64,000 nucleotides of DNA from Zanthoxylum bungeanum (Eukaryota; Streptophyta; Magnoliopsida; Sapindales; Rutaceae): positions 1-64,000 of the forward strand of contig SKCR01041860.1 of NCBI GenBank assembly GCA_019454045.1, written 5' to 3'. Both the position numbers and the translations under genes were made by a program. The notes below the pieces were generated by a model. The model made no database searches. It was not told the origin of the DNA and saw only the letters and a program-made list of their open reading frames with translations. Positions 22,120-33,852 of this stretch are shown piece by piece (the stretch's first letter is position 1; each line of letters starts with the position of its first letter).

Positions 22120-22905
22120 CAGTTTTCGAGAATGAATCGCAGAGGGTCGAGGCCCGAATCAGTATCAGTTTTGGGGATGAGTCCCATGGTCGAGGCCCGC
22201 ATTACATCAGTATCAGCATTGCCGGGTATGGCATTCTGGGGGCGAGGCCCATATTACATCAGATCAGTCCTGCCGAGAATGGCACTCCGATAATGGAGAT
22301 ATAGTCCGGGAATGGACAGCTCGAGAATGAGCACGCCGAGAATGAGCACGCCGAGAATGGCACTCCGATAATGGAAATACAGTTCAGGAATGAACAAGCC
22401 GGGAATGGCACTCCAAGAATGGACCAACTCACAGCATAGTTCGGGAATGAACACCTCACAGTAATGGTTCGGGAATGGACCAACTCACAGTAACAGCTCG
22501 GGAATGAGCACGCCGGGAATGGCACTCCGGGAATGGAGATATAGTCCGGGAATGGATAGCTCGAGAATGAGCACGCCGAGAATAGCACGCCGGGAATGGC
22601 ACTCCGGGAATGGAGATCGGTTCGGGAATGGACCACCGCACGATGACAGTTCGGGAATGGACTTCATCACGCCACATCACAGTAACACTCCGGGAATGGA
22701 GATCGGTTCGGGAATGGACCAAGTCACAAATCGGTTCGGGAATGGACCAAGTCACAGTAACGGTTCGGGAATGGACCAACTCACAGTAACGGTTCGGGAA
22801 TGGACCAACTCACAGTAACGGTTCGGGAATGGACACATCACGGTAACGGTTCGGGAATGGACCACATCACAACACGGCTCGGGAATGAACCAGGGGTCGC
22901 AGCAC
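22120..22905 (+). repeat. Tat-G 3' tandem-repeat region, young element
   Basis: A mosaic of short tandem repeats built on CGGGAATGGA. A 29-base unit (GGTTCGGGAATGGACCAACT plus CACAGTAAC) repeats at 22735-22870. Units with GAATGAGCACGCCGAGAATG lie at 22320-22620. GATGAGTCCCATGGTCGAGGCCC-type units lie at 22140-22250. Related repeats occur at 50098-50685 and, inverted, at 62757-63476. Open frames through it on both strands are repeat artefacts. Confidence 0.9.
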
Positions 22906-23029
22906 CTCACCACCCAAATCAACTCAAACACGTGGAAAGTCAAGTGGCAGTTGGCTAGCCAGGTAAGTGAAAATGCATTGCATAGACTTTGATAGGATTG
23001 TCACTGTCACACACTGCACAAGTCCCATC

Positions 23030-23043
23030 AAAGTGGGGGCGAC
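23030..23043 (+). other. Polypurine tract of the young Tat-G element
   Basis: AAAGTGGGGGCGAC directly precedes the 3' LTR. The inverted copy precedes the minus-strand LTR at 62631-62645. It is the plus-strand primer of reverse transcription. Confidence 0.85.
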
Positions 23044-25921
23044 TGTAGGCATTGCATTTTCGCATGTGAAACCCGATGATGAGTCTCATTTGGAGGCACT
23101 ACCTTTTGAGTCATGAAAGCCGCGGGAAACGGATATCGGAAGGGGGAATTCAGGATAAACAAGCTCACTGTCTTCGTTGGTGCTGCGTTCGTTACTTCGT
23201 TCGAACCTCGTGCAGATTGCTGACGTTCGTGCCGCGTGCGCTGAGGCGTTCGAACGGAGCCGGTAGTTCTGGTTTTGCTGCTAGCCTCACGCCCAGCCCG
23301 TTTGGTTTCCCAAAGCCCATAAAACACATCCCAAATTAAATAATTAAATATAAATTAAATATTAAACATTAAAATAAAACATTTAAATCATTTACCAAAT
23401 TAAATAAAACATAAAATAAACTCATGCCTAATATAAATGAATCAATATATTATATACTAAAACTAAAAATAAGATTTGCCTAATTAAAATCAATCCTAAC
23501 CAATTAAAGCCAATCATATATTTGACTTCCTAATCTAATAAGATATTTACCAATTAAAAATATTGACTTCCTAATCTAACAAATTAAATGCCTAATCCTA
23601 ACCAATCAAATATATTGTATTCCTAATCTAGCCAAGATATGTCCCCCAATCAAATCCATTGCTTTCCTTACCTAGTACTAAATCATATCCTAATTTAATG
23701 CACAAATCTCTTCCTTGTGACACAAGGCCAAACCCTACCTCTCCTCTATATAAACATGACCAAACCAAGGCCATCTCCCTCTCCAATCTCTCTAGCTTAT
23801 ACACACAATTCACACAAGATCACAAGCAAGAAAACAAAGAAACCACCACAAGCCACCTCCCCCTGTAGCCGAAACAGCCATCTATACAGCAGCCCTCCAC
23901 CACCGAAAATTACTACAAAAAAAACACACCCTAAAACACGCCTAAACAACCTCCTAAATCACCTTAACAGCAGCCCAAATCTTTACAAAAAAAACAGTAA
24001 CTTAGAAAACTACATAGATAACCTTAAAAATAACCACTTTTAATTGCACTAAGAACCCACACAACTTGGAATAGTTCTTTGAAAACATTGAAACAGGTAG
24101 CCCGTGCAGTGAGCAGCAAAACAGGAGCCGAATAGGAGCAGAACGGAGTTCGAACGATAAGCAAAGCGGCGAAACAGTGAGCTAGGACGTTGAACCAGTG
24201 GACCAGAAAGTTGCGGAGATTTACCCCCTTTCGATTCCCGTGGAACGCGAGTCCGAGAGACGGCTTAAAAGGTTAGACCTGAGGGTATCTTTCACACTTA
24301 ATCTCATTTTATTTTCTGGTCATTTACTTTGATTATATTTTCTGTGTTTGTGGTATATGTCGTGTGTATGATGTATGTTGTGGGCATTGGATGAATGAGG
24401 GATGTGTTAACTCTCGCGGTATATCGGATGGAAACCCGGACATAAATTTCATAGCCGATTCCGAATGGACGGTAATATGATCTGTACTCGGGCCACAACT
24501 CCACGTACCGCTTGGGTAAATGGCACCATCCTCCTTTTGTCGTGCTGCTTTTGTTTTTATTTAGTTTGCTTTATTTAAATTCCATATGTCGTTAGTTATG
24601 CATTGGTTCAACCAGGTGCATGGGCTTAGTGAGTTAGTCCAAAGGTCCTCCATTTAGGAGACAAAGAGCCGAAAAGGCCACCTTCGTGACACTACTTCGC
24701 CGTGCCGGTTGATGTATGTTCGGTTGGACGCTAGATACGTTCAATCGGGCATACTTAGTTTAATGTTATTATTATCGTTATTTTTGTATGATATGACGCG
24801 CATGGGCTTAGCATGTTGGTCTAAAGGTCCTCTCTTTGAGAGATCAAGAACCCCAAAAAGGTCACCTTTACGGCAGTGCTTCGCCGCGCCCTCTTGTTTT
24901 CTGTTTATGTATTGCATCAGGTCCGTTTCCGTTCGAACGCGTTCACGAACGCAACTCGAACGTGCATGTGTTTTTGCCTTATTATGGTCAGGTCTCGTAT
25001 CCGTTCGAACGCGTTAATAAACGCCATACGAACGTGAGCTCTCTGTCTCATCTCCGTTCGAACGCGTTTACGAACGCTACTCGAACGTGAGCATTCTGCC
25101 TCGCCTCCGTTCGAACGCGTTTACGAACGCTACTCGAACGAAAGCATTCTGTTTCATTCCGTTCGAACGCGTTTACGAACGCCACTCGAACGTGAGTATT
25201 CTGTTTCATTTCCGTTCGAACGCGTTTACGAACGCTACACGAACGCACACACACTGAACTGAGTCTGTCTTATAATATGCATGCATATTTGCCTATTGGT
25301 TGATCTTTCTTTTGTAAATATGTCAATGTATCACCATTCATATGCTTGTGTCATGATAACATTTGAGTATTATTTCTTGCGGTATATCGGATGGAAACCC
25401 AGACGTAAATTCCGTAGCCGATTCCGAATGGACGGTAGTGCGGTCTGTACTTGGGCTACAATTCCACGTACCACTTGGAAAAGTGCTCATATGTGTGCTT
25501 GTATGGTTACCACGTATGCTTGTATGGTTAGCATGTGTGCTTGTGTTTTTCCTGAATGTGATGTACAAAGTTGTATGTTCGTAGCTATCTTGATATATGT
25601 TAAGCATGCAATTTTATATATGAAATACATGTATGTTTAGGCGCATATTTTATCTTATATATGTGAATTCAGAAGCATGATACTCTTAGAAATAATTGTT
25701 ACTTCAGCTTGTTTAAATTATTATATAAATCTTTTCATTACAAGTGACATAAGTAAGGGACCATTCCGAACCCAACGGTTTGAGGTCTTCCCTTGCGAGG
25801 GGTGAGTGCGGCCTTAAATCTTTGTCCCGGTTCACACCGGGTGGCGACTCCATGTTATGTAATCCTTCCCAAACTAGGCCGCGAGCCTAGGAACGGCGTC
25901 GCTCAGTTCCTGTGTCCCACA
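23044..25921 (+). mobile_element. 3' LTR of the young Tat-G element
   Basis: 2878 bp, practically identical to 16313-19189. It includes the TATA box (23747-23753), conserved modules (24418-24510, 25381-25472) and the TTCGAACG array (24929-25257). The perfect duplication ATAAG follows at 25922-25926. Differences from the 5' LTR are runs longer or shorter by one or two bases and one substitution. Confidence 0.95.
24929..25257 (+). repeat. TTCGAACG array in 3' LTR
   Basis: The same six units as in the 5' LTR with the same spacing, about 6732 bases downstream. The two arrays have not drifted in copy number, as expected for a recent insertion. Confidence 0.92.
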
Positions 25922-25926
25922 ATAAG

Positions 25927-26118
25927 TAAGGGACCATTCCGAACCTACCGGTTTGAGGTCTTCCCTTGTGAGGGGAGAGTGCGGCCTTAAATCATTTTCC
26001 CAGTTCATCCTGGGTGGCGACTCCATATTATTTCTCCGGTTTAGTCCCCTGCTGGCTACTCCGTACTCCTAACCGGGCCACGAGCCTGGAACAGCATCAC
26101 CGATTTCCGTGTCCTACA
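25927..26118 (+). mobile_element. Old Tat-G 5' LTR, last part
   Basis: Resumes the LTR interrupted at 16312 (TAAGGGACCATTCCGAAC) and ends CGTGTCCTACA at 26118. It is clearly diverged from the matching end of the young LTR, so the host LTR is much older than the element inside it. Confidence 0.88.
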
Positions 26119-26121
26119 GTC

Positions 26122-26139
26122 TGGCGACTCCACTGGGGA
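26122..26139 (+). other. Primer binding site of the old Tat-G element
   Basis: TGGCGACTCCACTGGGGA, identical to the young element's site, three bases after the LTR end. Confidence 0.85.
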
Positions 26140-27275
26140 TAGAAAATCAGCCCTGAAATAATGACTTGTAATTTTTGTGATTTTTGTTTTAATTAACCGT
26201 GTCTACAGTGGGTTGAAGAGGTTTAATCAAAGGCACTATTAGAGCTAGGTAATGGTTTGGTGTCTTCCTTCATTCACTACATTTCTATGGTTGAAAGGAA
26301 AAGCTGTGAAGGAACCTAGATAATCATTTACTCGAAGCTCACTGTGATGGACTAATTTGGATGACCTATTGCTTATTCCTGTCACCAAGGCGATAAGAGC
26401 CTAAGAGGCTTGGGTATTTAAGAGAGTCCGCTCCACCCTCCATTTGGGGAATCTTCAATAAGAAATCCATTTGAAAATCAATCATGTATCATCACTCGTT
26501 GGCACGTACCTTATCGTATAAAAAAGGTGCGCTCACTCGGTCGCTCGAACCCTTGAGTGGGGAGACCTAGTTGTGATTCTTCGCCAGTGGGAGCCTTTGT
26601 CTATACTCCTACAAACTCGCATATGAACCATAGTTGTATGACTATAGAAGCCACCCTTTTTTACTTGTGTTTGGGACCATCATCATTTGATTCAGTTGGA
26701 CTTCTTGTCATGAGATGTGAGCTTGTTAGGCCATTTAAACTTGGACGGGTTTCTGTCTTATGACGATTGGGCCAAAAGTTTCTAAAATGCCGATGGGCCA
26801 CTTTGTGTTTGGGCCCCCTATCATTTGAAGTTGTTTAGCCACATTATCGCAAAAATGTAAACCTGTTGGGCCTTTTTCAACTGAGACAAGTTTGCACCTC
26901 GTAATAATGTGGTTAAATGCTTTAAAATGATAATGGGCCAACTTGTATGAATACCTTGATGTACTCAGAAGATCCAAACATGATCCAAATACGTCAGAGC
27001 ATGAGTCTGGTTTCTGTTTTGATAACCACATGCATATTATACCTAATATATCGCACACATCTCATGCATACACGCATCATTTTAACCCTGTGTCTTAAAA
27101 ATCATCAAAGATATTTGTTGGGTTAGGAGTAAAAAAAGACTTGTCAAAAAGAGTTTAGCAAACATAGATATCCGGGAAAAGGAAATCGAGAAACATAAAA
27201 AATCTACGGCAAGGAAAGAAAGACAAGTCTGGGGCGACCAGTCTACCACCCCGCGAATAAGGGATATATCAAGAA
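26140..27275 (+). mobile_element. Old Tat-G leader with gag lost
   Basis: The leader follows the young element's leader (TTGGTGTCTTCCTTCA, GGGCCATTTAAACTTGGACG, TTGGGTTAGGAGTAAAAAA near 27118) up to the gag start at about 27170. Gag itself is absent. A short unrecognised segment with CTGGGGCGACCAGTCTACC (27231-27250) then leads into pol, so a large deletion removed gag, protease and most of RT. Confidence 0.7.
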
Positions 27276-27777
27276 CATGAGCAATGCCAATAAGCCTTCG
27301 ACAAGATCAGAGAATATTTGGTGAAACCTCATGTCTTGAAACCTCCAAGATTGGGAAAACCCTTGGTACTATATTTACTCATTGAACCCGAAGTGCTGAG
27401 GGTGATGATGGAACAAGCAGATGAGACGGGGGTAGAGCATGCAGTCTATTACCTCAGTAAGAAGATGTTTCAATATGAAACCCGCTATCAGGAAGTAGAG
27501 AAGATCTGTTTGGCAGTAGTGTAGGCGTCCATAAAATCGCGTCATTACTTCCACTCTTACAAGATCCAAGTGGTAACAAAGGAGAATCCTTTGAAGTATC
27601 TGCATTCAGTGCCTTCACTAGTTGGGAAGTTAGGCAGATGGTTGGTATTGCTGAAAGAGTTTGATGTTGAGTATCTCACCTCTAAAGTAATCAAAGGTCG
27701 AGCCGTAGTGGAGTTCCTGGCACCACAACCTATAGAAGGAGACCAATGCAAATTTGAATTCCCAGACAACTCATTTG
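27276..27777 (+). pseudogene. Tat-G RT/RNase H remnant
   Basis: Reads FDKIREYL, LGKPLVLYL, VYYLSKKMFQYETRY, then after an in-frame stop RHYFHSYK, PLKYL, LGRWLVLLKEFDVEYL, KGRAVVEFLA and FEFPD. These are the ordered motifs at the end of RT and in RNase H of Tat/Ogre gypsy pols. The fragment is short, has at least one stop and no start codon, and is truncated at 27778 where Copia-M leader sequence begins. The open frame continues by chance into Copia-M sequence to 27905; that part is not Tat. Orientation agrees with the old LTR, so both probably belong to one element. Confidence 0.82.
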
Positions 27778-28271
27778 TCAATCACTCAATAGTGACTCCT
27801 AAGTATCCGGTCCTGGCCGTTTCTCGTTGTCGCTGCGAAGGCAGGCCCACAAGGAGACGTACCAAGGTTAAACTCATCAATGATAAACTCAAGTTACTTA
27901 CGTAATCCAGACAGTTATGGCACGTTCAGAATTCCGCTTTTACTTGAATTTACCTAGTATCTGATATACATCCGGTATAAATAAATCTTTATCGGCTACA
28001 CCCTCACAGCAGAGGCACGGTCTCGGATGTAGTCACAAAGAATTATTCATAAACCGTATTGACAAGACGGATCATATAATATGCATCAAATACATAATTA
28101 CATTCAAATCTTATTAATTAGGGATTTTTCGCTAAGTGTCATACACCCTAAATCTAACCAATTTAGATCCTAATTAGCATGCATAAAGTCAAGAAAACAT
28201 TATTAAACATTGATTCAATGAAGGCTAATCATATTAGGTGGCTTAGAATCAGACTCGCTCTGATACCATTT
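27778..28271 (-). mobile_element. Extra Copia-M primer site and leader beyond the 3' LTR
   Basis: About 494 bases about 97 percent identical by eye to 34858-35349, the primer site and leader just inside the 5' LTR. On the minus strand it follows the 3' LTR, with the inverted primer site GCTCTGATACCA at 28257-28268. A normal element ends at its LTR, so this is the start of a second internal region, cut where Tat-G pol begins. Confidence 0.85.
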
Positions 28272-30678
28272 TGTAGGGGTTTTTAGGGGCTGAATCCGGT
28301 AACGCAGCGGAAGCGGTGGAAAAATGTATTTTCCGATTTCAAAAATTTTTCTCGGATTAATTAAATAAACATATTTATTTAATATTCCAATAATCAAATT
28401 ATGAAATAAAATTCAATAAATCATATTTAAGTGAATTTACGAAATTACCCTTATTTTGGTATTTTGTCCATTTTAGTCCGAAATTGATCAAATCAATTTT
28501 GAATGATTCTAAATCATTTCTAAGATGAACTTAGCATGTTCAAAACATCAAAACACCAAAACAACCAAAATCCCTAAATTCTAAGTCCAAGGCCGAGAGC
28601 CTCCAATGGTAGACAATTTGTGCCTTTTGTCATTTCATGATTCAAACCACATCCAAATGTAATCCAATTAACATGAAACTTTATATGCATCATATACACA
28701 TAAAAATACACAACATATATGAAAATCCCCAAATTTGGAATTAGTTAAGAACCCTAATTTTTCAATTTCCACAAATTGGACAAATTAGACCAAATACATT
28801 AAATCAATTACTTCAATCATCATTCTTACATCCAATCCAAGTCTCAACACAATAAAACAACTCAAGATCAAATATAGTTCATCTAAGAGTGGTTCAACAA
28901 CTCTATATTAGCAACATGGTTTCCAAAACCTTAAAAGAAAGCTTACAACTACAATAGTCACAACCTTCCTTCACAATACATGCTCAACACTTTCAATAAA
29001 AATTTCCATCACCAAAAACACAAGAAATAAAGAAAAGAATAACTTAAGAACATCATAAGATGTTGCCTAGATCCTAAGGAACAATTTCCTTTCTAATAGT
29101 AAGTTTGAAAAACTTACAAAATCCAAGCTTTTCTTTTGGTTTTTCCTTTTCTCCTTCACTTGTTTCCTTGGTTTCTTTCAATGGAGTTTTATGAAAAGTG
29201 TATTAGGTTATTAAATGAGAAAGAAATGAAAACAATATATACCTCTCCAATTTTTGCCTTGGCCGAAACCCTTGCAAATATATATACTAAATTTTCATTT
29301 CAATTTCATTTCAATTTCATTAAATCAACTTGCATAAATATCTAAAACACTTTATGGATATTTATTTAAGTCAACAAAGGCAACTAATATCATTTACATC
29401 AAATATCCTAATGTAAGATATTTATATTTTAATTAATTTAATCATTTAACAATTAAATAATCAATTAATTAATCAAATACAAATATATTAAATATATGTA
29501 TAATATTTACATTAAATATTAAAAATATATATTCATTTAGGATATAAGTCAAATAACTCATTTTGACTATTAATTCATGTGTATTTAAATTAATCAAGTA
29601 TTAAATATAAATACACAATAATTAGGCAAATGACTATCTAGTCCCTTTAGCACGTATCTTGCGTTTAACCTTTAAACGACTTTATAAATAATCATATTAT
29701 TTATTAATGTTGCTCTAGTGCTCTACGAGTATGTTTCATTATTGAGACTCTCTAGATTCAGGTATATCTGTCACAAAATCTAATTTTGTGTCCATAATCT
29801 ATCCACCCGTAGATTATGACGATCACGGATAATCTCACTGAACCATACAGGCCGAGGTCATGGCAAATGTATAATTCCTCCGTCACAGGTATCCGGATAA
29901 ATCCCAGAGATATAGATGTAAACATCAAATCTCTATCGGGATTATCCAGTCGAGTATTCTATTAGCAATCTCTAAAAGAATGTTTAGAACTAGCTTCTAA
30001 AATTTACCACGGGCCCATGGTTTTATCTGATTTCTAATTATATGGACTACCTATGCTCTGGTACATAGAACTGACGGATTCTATCTTGATACACATAGGA
30101 CACCCTGAGGATCTATCTACACCCAACGAACAGGTGGAGGTCTGATCTAAATAAATCGGTGACGTGACTGCCGTCTAAGTGTAGAAGATGTCTCATGTGC
30201 CCACAATGGCATCTCAAGTCTAAGAATCACAAGTGATACTCAACCCGAGAAGATTCTTATTGACGCTGCTGTACCATCCATTAAGAATCTTCGGTGAGTC
30301 GTTCAGTGTTTATCCGCTATAAACACCGACACGTCTATACTAGTCTCCAAGACTTATGGTTCATTGAGAAACCATTGGAATCATATATTCCAGTATATGA
30401 CATGTACCGGTCTCAACGGGTTTACTATACTGACCAAGTGGTGTAAACCTTGACCAGAACTGTCTGAGAATGACAACGTCATGATACTTCTCAATGTCCG
30501 TTGCGACACTTTTGCAACTGTATCATGACTAATCATTCTAGGGTCATTACGTCTTTACCATATAGAAAGATAGATTATATTATAGAAACTGCATATATTA
30601 TTCAGAATAATAATGTTTTACATAAGTATTCAAAAGAAATACAATCGGGAATTGGCGCTCTAAGCACCAACCCCAACA
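28272..30678 (-). mobile_element. Copia-M 3' LTR
   Basis: 2407 bp, reading on the minus strand from TGTTGGGGTTGGTGC to CCCCTACA. It is nearly collinear with 35350-37751. The gag-pol lies to its right and a primer site to its left. Open frames inside (such as 29136-29345) are not credible genes. Confidence 0.9.
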
Positions 30679-30692
30679 AAATCTCCCACTTG
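30679..30692 (-). other. Copia-M polypurine tract
   Basis: On the minus strand CAAGTGGGAGATTT directly precedes the 3' LTR. It is nearly the same as the tract of Copia-A. Confidence 0.8.
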
Positions 30693-30694
30693 CT

Positions 30695-31600
30695 CTAGTG
30701 CCAATATCGATTGTATCTATTACCCATCGACTCCACGTGTTTATCAAACAACTTCGGAGGTATGGCCTTCGTCAGCGGGTCTGCTACATTATCTTCACTC
30801 GGTACCTTGCACACGACAATATCCCATCGTGACACGATCTCTCGAATGATGTGGTACTTGCGTTCCACATGCTTCGACTTCTGATGCGCCCTCGGTTCCT
30901 TTGCTTGCGCAATGGCTCCAATATTATCATAGTATAATGAAATCGCATTCTCGATACTTGGGACAACTCCCAATTCTGTGATAAAGTTCTTTATCCACAC
31001 AGCCTATTTTGCAGCTTCAGAAGCTGCAATATATTCCGCCTCAGTGGTGGAATCTGATGTTGATCCCTGTTTGGAACTCTTCCAACAAACTGCACCTCCG
31101 TTAAGGGTAAAGACAAATCCAGATGTAGACTTTCTATCATCGGGATCCGATTGAAAATCGGAGTCTGTATACCCATTAACCTGCAGCTCGTTTCCTCCAT
31201 AAATAATCAACTTATCCTTAGTACCTTTAAGATACTTTAGGATATGTTTAATGGCCATCCAATGGTCATTACCTGGATTGGACTGATATCTACTAGTTAC
31301 GCTAACAGCGAAACTGATATCAGGCCTCGTACATAATATGGCATACATTATGCTACCCAAACACGAAGCATAAGGTTGGTTAGACATTCTAACCTTCTCA
31401 TCTTCTGTTTGTGGACACATCTTCTTAGAAAGATAAATCCCATGTCTGAACGGTATGTTTACTGTCTTACAGTTACCAAAACTATACCGTTCCAAGTTCT
31501 TATCTATGTACGTTGATTGGGATAACCCAATCAGTCTCCTTTGTCTATCTCTATAGAGTTTTATCCCTAAAACATAGGAAGCTTCTCTCAGGTCCTTCAT
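30695..31600 (-). pseudogene. Copia-M RT thumb and RNase H
   Basis: Starts at MKDLREASYVLGIKL, then GSIMYA, RPDISFAV, YLKGT, GYTDSDF, STSGFVF, WKSSKQ, TTEAEYIA, an in-frame TAG at about 31004, and after it AVWIKNF, YYDNIGAI, KHVERKYH and DPLTKAIP. TDSDF, EAEY and YDN carry the acidic RNase H residues. A single stop interrupts an otherwise complete domain. Confidence 0.9.
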
Positions 31601-31643
31601 GGATAAATTGTTACAGAGTACGCTTTGACGCTTTGTAACATAC

Positions 31644-32927
31644 CTAAATCATTCCAATGATTAGGATGTCATCAACATATAGGACTAAAAATACGACCAT
31701 GTTCCCACTGGCCTTCTGATACACACAGGATTCTTCCGAATTCTTGAGAAAACCAGACGATCTAATAATCTCGTCGAATCGAAGATTCCAACTTCGTGAA
31801 ACTTGTTTAAGTCCATAAATGGACTTCTTAAGCTTACATACCATACCCGAGGTTTCGCTGGATGCAAAACCTTCCGGCTGTTCCATGTAGATTTCTTCAT
31901 CAAGAAATCCATTTAGAAAAGCCGTTTTGACATCCATTTGCCAAATCTCGTAGTCATGATACGCAGCTATAGAAAGCGAAATCCGGATAGACTTAAGCAT
32001 TGCCACCGGCGAAAAATTTTCATCATAGTCGACGCTAGGTCGCTGCGTGTAACCTTTTGCTACCACTCGGGCCTTGTCAGTTTCAACCTTACCGTCAGGC
32101 TCGCGCTTCCTCTTGTAAACCCATTTACAACCAATAGGAACAATTCCTTCGGGAAGCGGAATCAAGTCCCAAACTTGATTTTCATGTATTGAGTCTATCT
32201 CAGATTTCATGGCACTTTTCCATTTCACGGAGTCGATGTCCAACATCGATTCTCTATAGGTGAAAGGATCTGTCTCTTCAACTAAGAGAACATCCAGACT
32301 ATTTTCTTGTATCAAATACAAGCGTTCAGGAGGTCTAGATACCCTTTCCGACCTACGGAGTGTGTGTGTTGAAGGTCCTTCATCTACTTGAAGTTCAGGT
32401 TCCTCCGTTGGTTCGTTATTTTCAGGTTGGACTTCATCAAGCTCAACCTGTCTATGATTACCACCTTCTGACAAAAATTCTACTTCTAGAAATTTTACGA
32501 AGCGAGCTACGAACACATTTCGATGCTCGGTATCATAGAACAGATATCCCCTCGTATTCGAAGGATATCCGAAAAACCTAAACTTTTGCCCCCGAGGCGA
32601 AAGCTTATCTTGTTGAGTCACCCTGACATAGGCAGGACAACCCCAAACCTTAATATAATTAAGATTTGGTCTCCTACCGAACCATATCTGATACGGAGTC
32701 ATAGAAACAGCTTTTGAAGGAATCTTATTCAAAAGATGTGCGGCTGTTAAGAGAGAGTAACCCCATAAGTAATAGGGCAAATCTGTGAAACTCAACATCG
32801 ATCGGACCATATCCAATAAAGTCTGATTTCTTCTTTCAGATACACCATTGTGCTGTGGTGTACCTGGAGGAGTATATTGAGCGAGAATCCCATTCTCCTT
32901 CATATAATCCATGAACTCACCACTCAT
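31644..32927 (-). pseudogene. Copia-M integrase C-terminal half and reverse transcriptase
   Basis: An open block of 427 codons. The integrase part has the catalytic Glu in HNGVSERRNQ and the DNA-binding tail (FFGYPSNTRGYLFY, RNVFVARFVKF). The RT part has WKSAMKSEIDS, GCKWVYKRK, KARVVAKGYTQ, WQMDVKTAFLNG, YGLKQ and the catalytic YVDD near the end. All RT catalytic aspartates seen are present. It is the best preserved enzyme region in the window. Confidence 0.92.
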
Positions 32928-33394
32928 ATATTCGCCGCCTCGATCTGATTGAAGGCATTTAATATTTTACCAGTTTGTTTTTCTACTTCATTTCGGAACT
33001 CTTTGAACTTTTCAAAGGTTTCTGATTTATGTCGCATCAAATACACATAACCGTACCGTGACAAATCATCGGTAAAGGTAACGAAGTACGAATAACCACT
33101 GCGAGCAGTTTGACTTAGTGGACCACATACATGAGAATGTACGAGTTCCAGTAAGTTAGTGGCGCGGTGTCCAACACTAGAAAATGGGGCTTTGGTCATC
33201 TTCCCCTGAATACAGGATTCACAAGTTGGATAGGATTCAATGGTAAGATCCGATATCAAAACATTCCTAACCAATTGGGTAAGGCGTTTGACGCCAATGT
33301 GACCAAGTCTCTTATGCCAAAGTTCAGTATTATTAATTACAGGTAAACTACGTTTATTAACTCCAGTACTTAATATATCTTTTGAAGTTTGCAA
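32924..33394 (-). pseudogene. Copia-M gag-pre-integrase and integrase N-terminal half
   Basis: Holds the zinc-binding pattern (WHKRLGH with a downstream CESC) and the first part of the catalytic core. The first catalytic Asp, normally in HSDVCGP, is His here (HSHVCGP). The block FTDDLSRYGYVYLM is intact. The frame then shifts before the second catalytic Asp. Confidence 0.87.
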
Positions 33395-33555
33395 TGTATA
33401 ATGACCATGCTGGTTTGGACAACAAAGGATCTGAATATTATTACTATCATATAAATATAAAGAACTATTCTTAATATTAATACAAAAGCCTTATGTATCC
33501 AATACAAAAAGTGATATAATATTAGCTACACATCCAGGTACAAAATGGCATTCAT

Positions 33556-33762
33556 TTAACAAAAGTGTCCCATTCGGCAATGAGATCTCGCATACTCCCA
33601 CTGCAACTGCATCCAAAGAGTCTCCACTCCACTCCTGAACCGCAACTGCATCTCCCCGGGCTTCAGCCTCCTACTTTCCTTCAGCACCTGCAACGAATTG
33701 CAAATGTGAATGAGACAAGCATAATCTAAAATCCAGTTGGATGTAACGGATTCACAAGCCAA
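33556..33762 (-). pseudogene. Copia-M protease remnant
   Basis: WILDYACLIHICNSLQVLKESRRL matches the protease region. The catalytic Asp-Thr/Ser-Gly triad reads Asp-Tyr-Ala, so it is dead even where open. It is in the same frame as gag. Confidence 0.8.
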
Positions 33763-33852
33763 AGATAAATCAATAACTGGAAAAATAAAAGTATCTGATG
33801 TAGATGCTCTATCTCTCCTCAGCTGGGCAATGTAATCAGGACAGTTCCTTTT

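Larger units (their letters stand above)
16313..25921 (+). mobile_element. Complete young gag-only Tat-G element (TR-GAG type)
   Basis: A 9.6 kb element with two LTRs of 2877 and 2878 bp, perfect ATAAG flanks, primer site, one gag gene, a 3' tandem-repeat region and a polypurine tract. It has no protease, RT, RNase H or integrase frame. Only a short pol scrap near 21751-21845 survives. Elements of this design depend on the enzymes of autonomous relatives. By eye the LTRs differ at one substitution (near 18851 versus 25583) and five small indels, so insertion was very recent. It sits inside the LTR of an older relative in the same orientation. Confidence 0.93.

Noticed and set aside
22254..22943. 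Several overlapping open frames with repeated VHSRT, FPNR and similar words
   Set aside because: Present on both strands in multiple frames, produced by tandem DNA repeats in the Tat-G 3' region.
27778..27905. C-terminal extension of the Tat-G pol frame
   Set aside because: This part is identical in kind to Copia-M leader at 34858-34985, so the open frame crosses a junction by chance.
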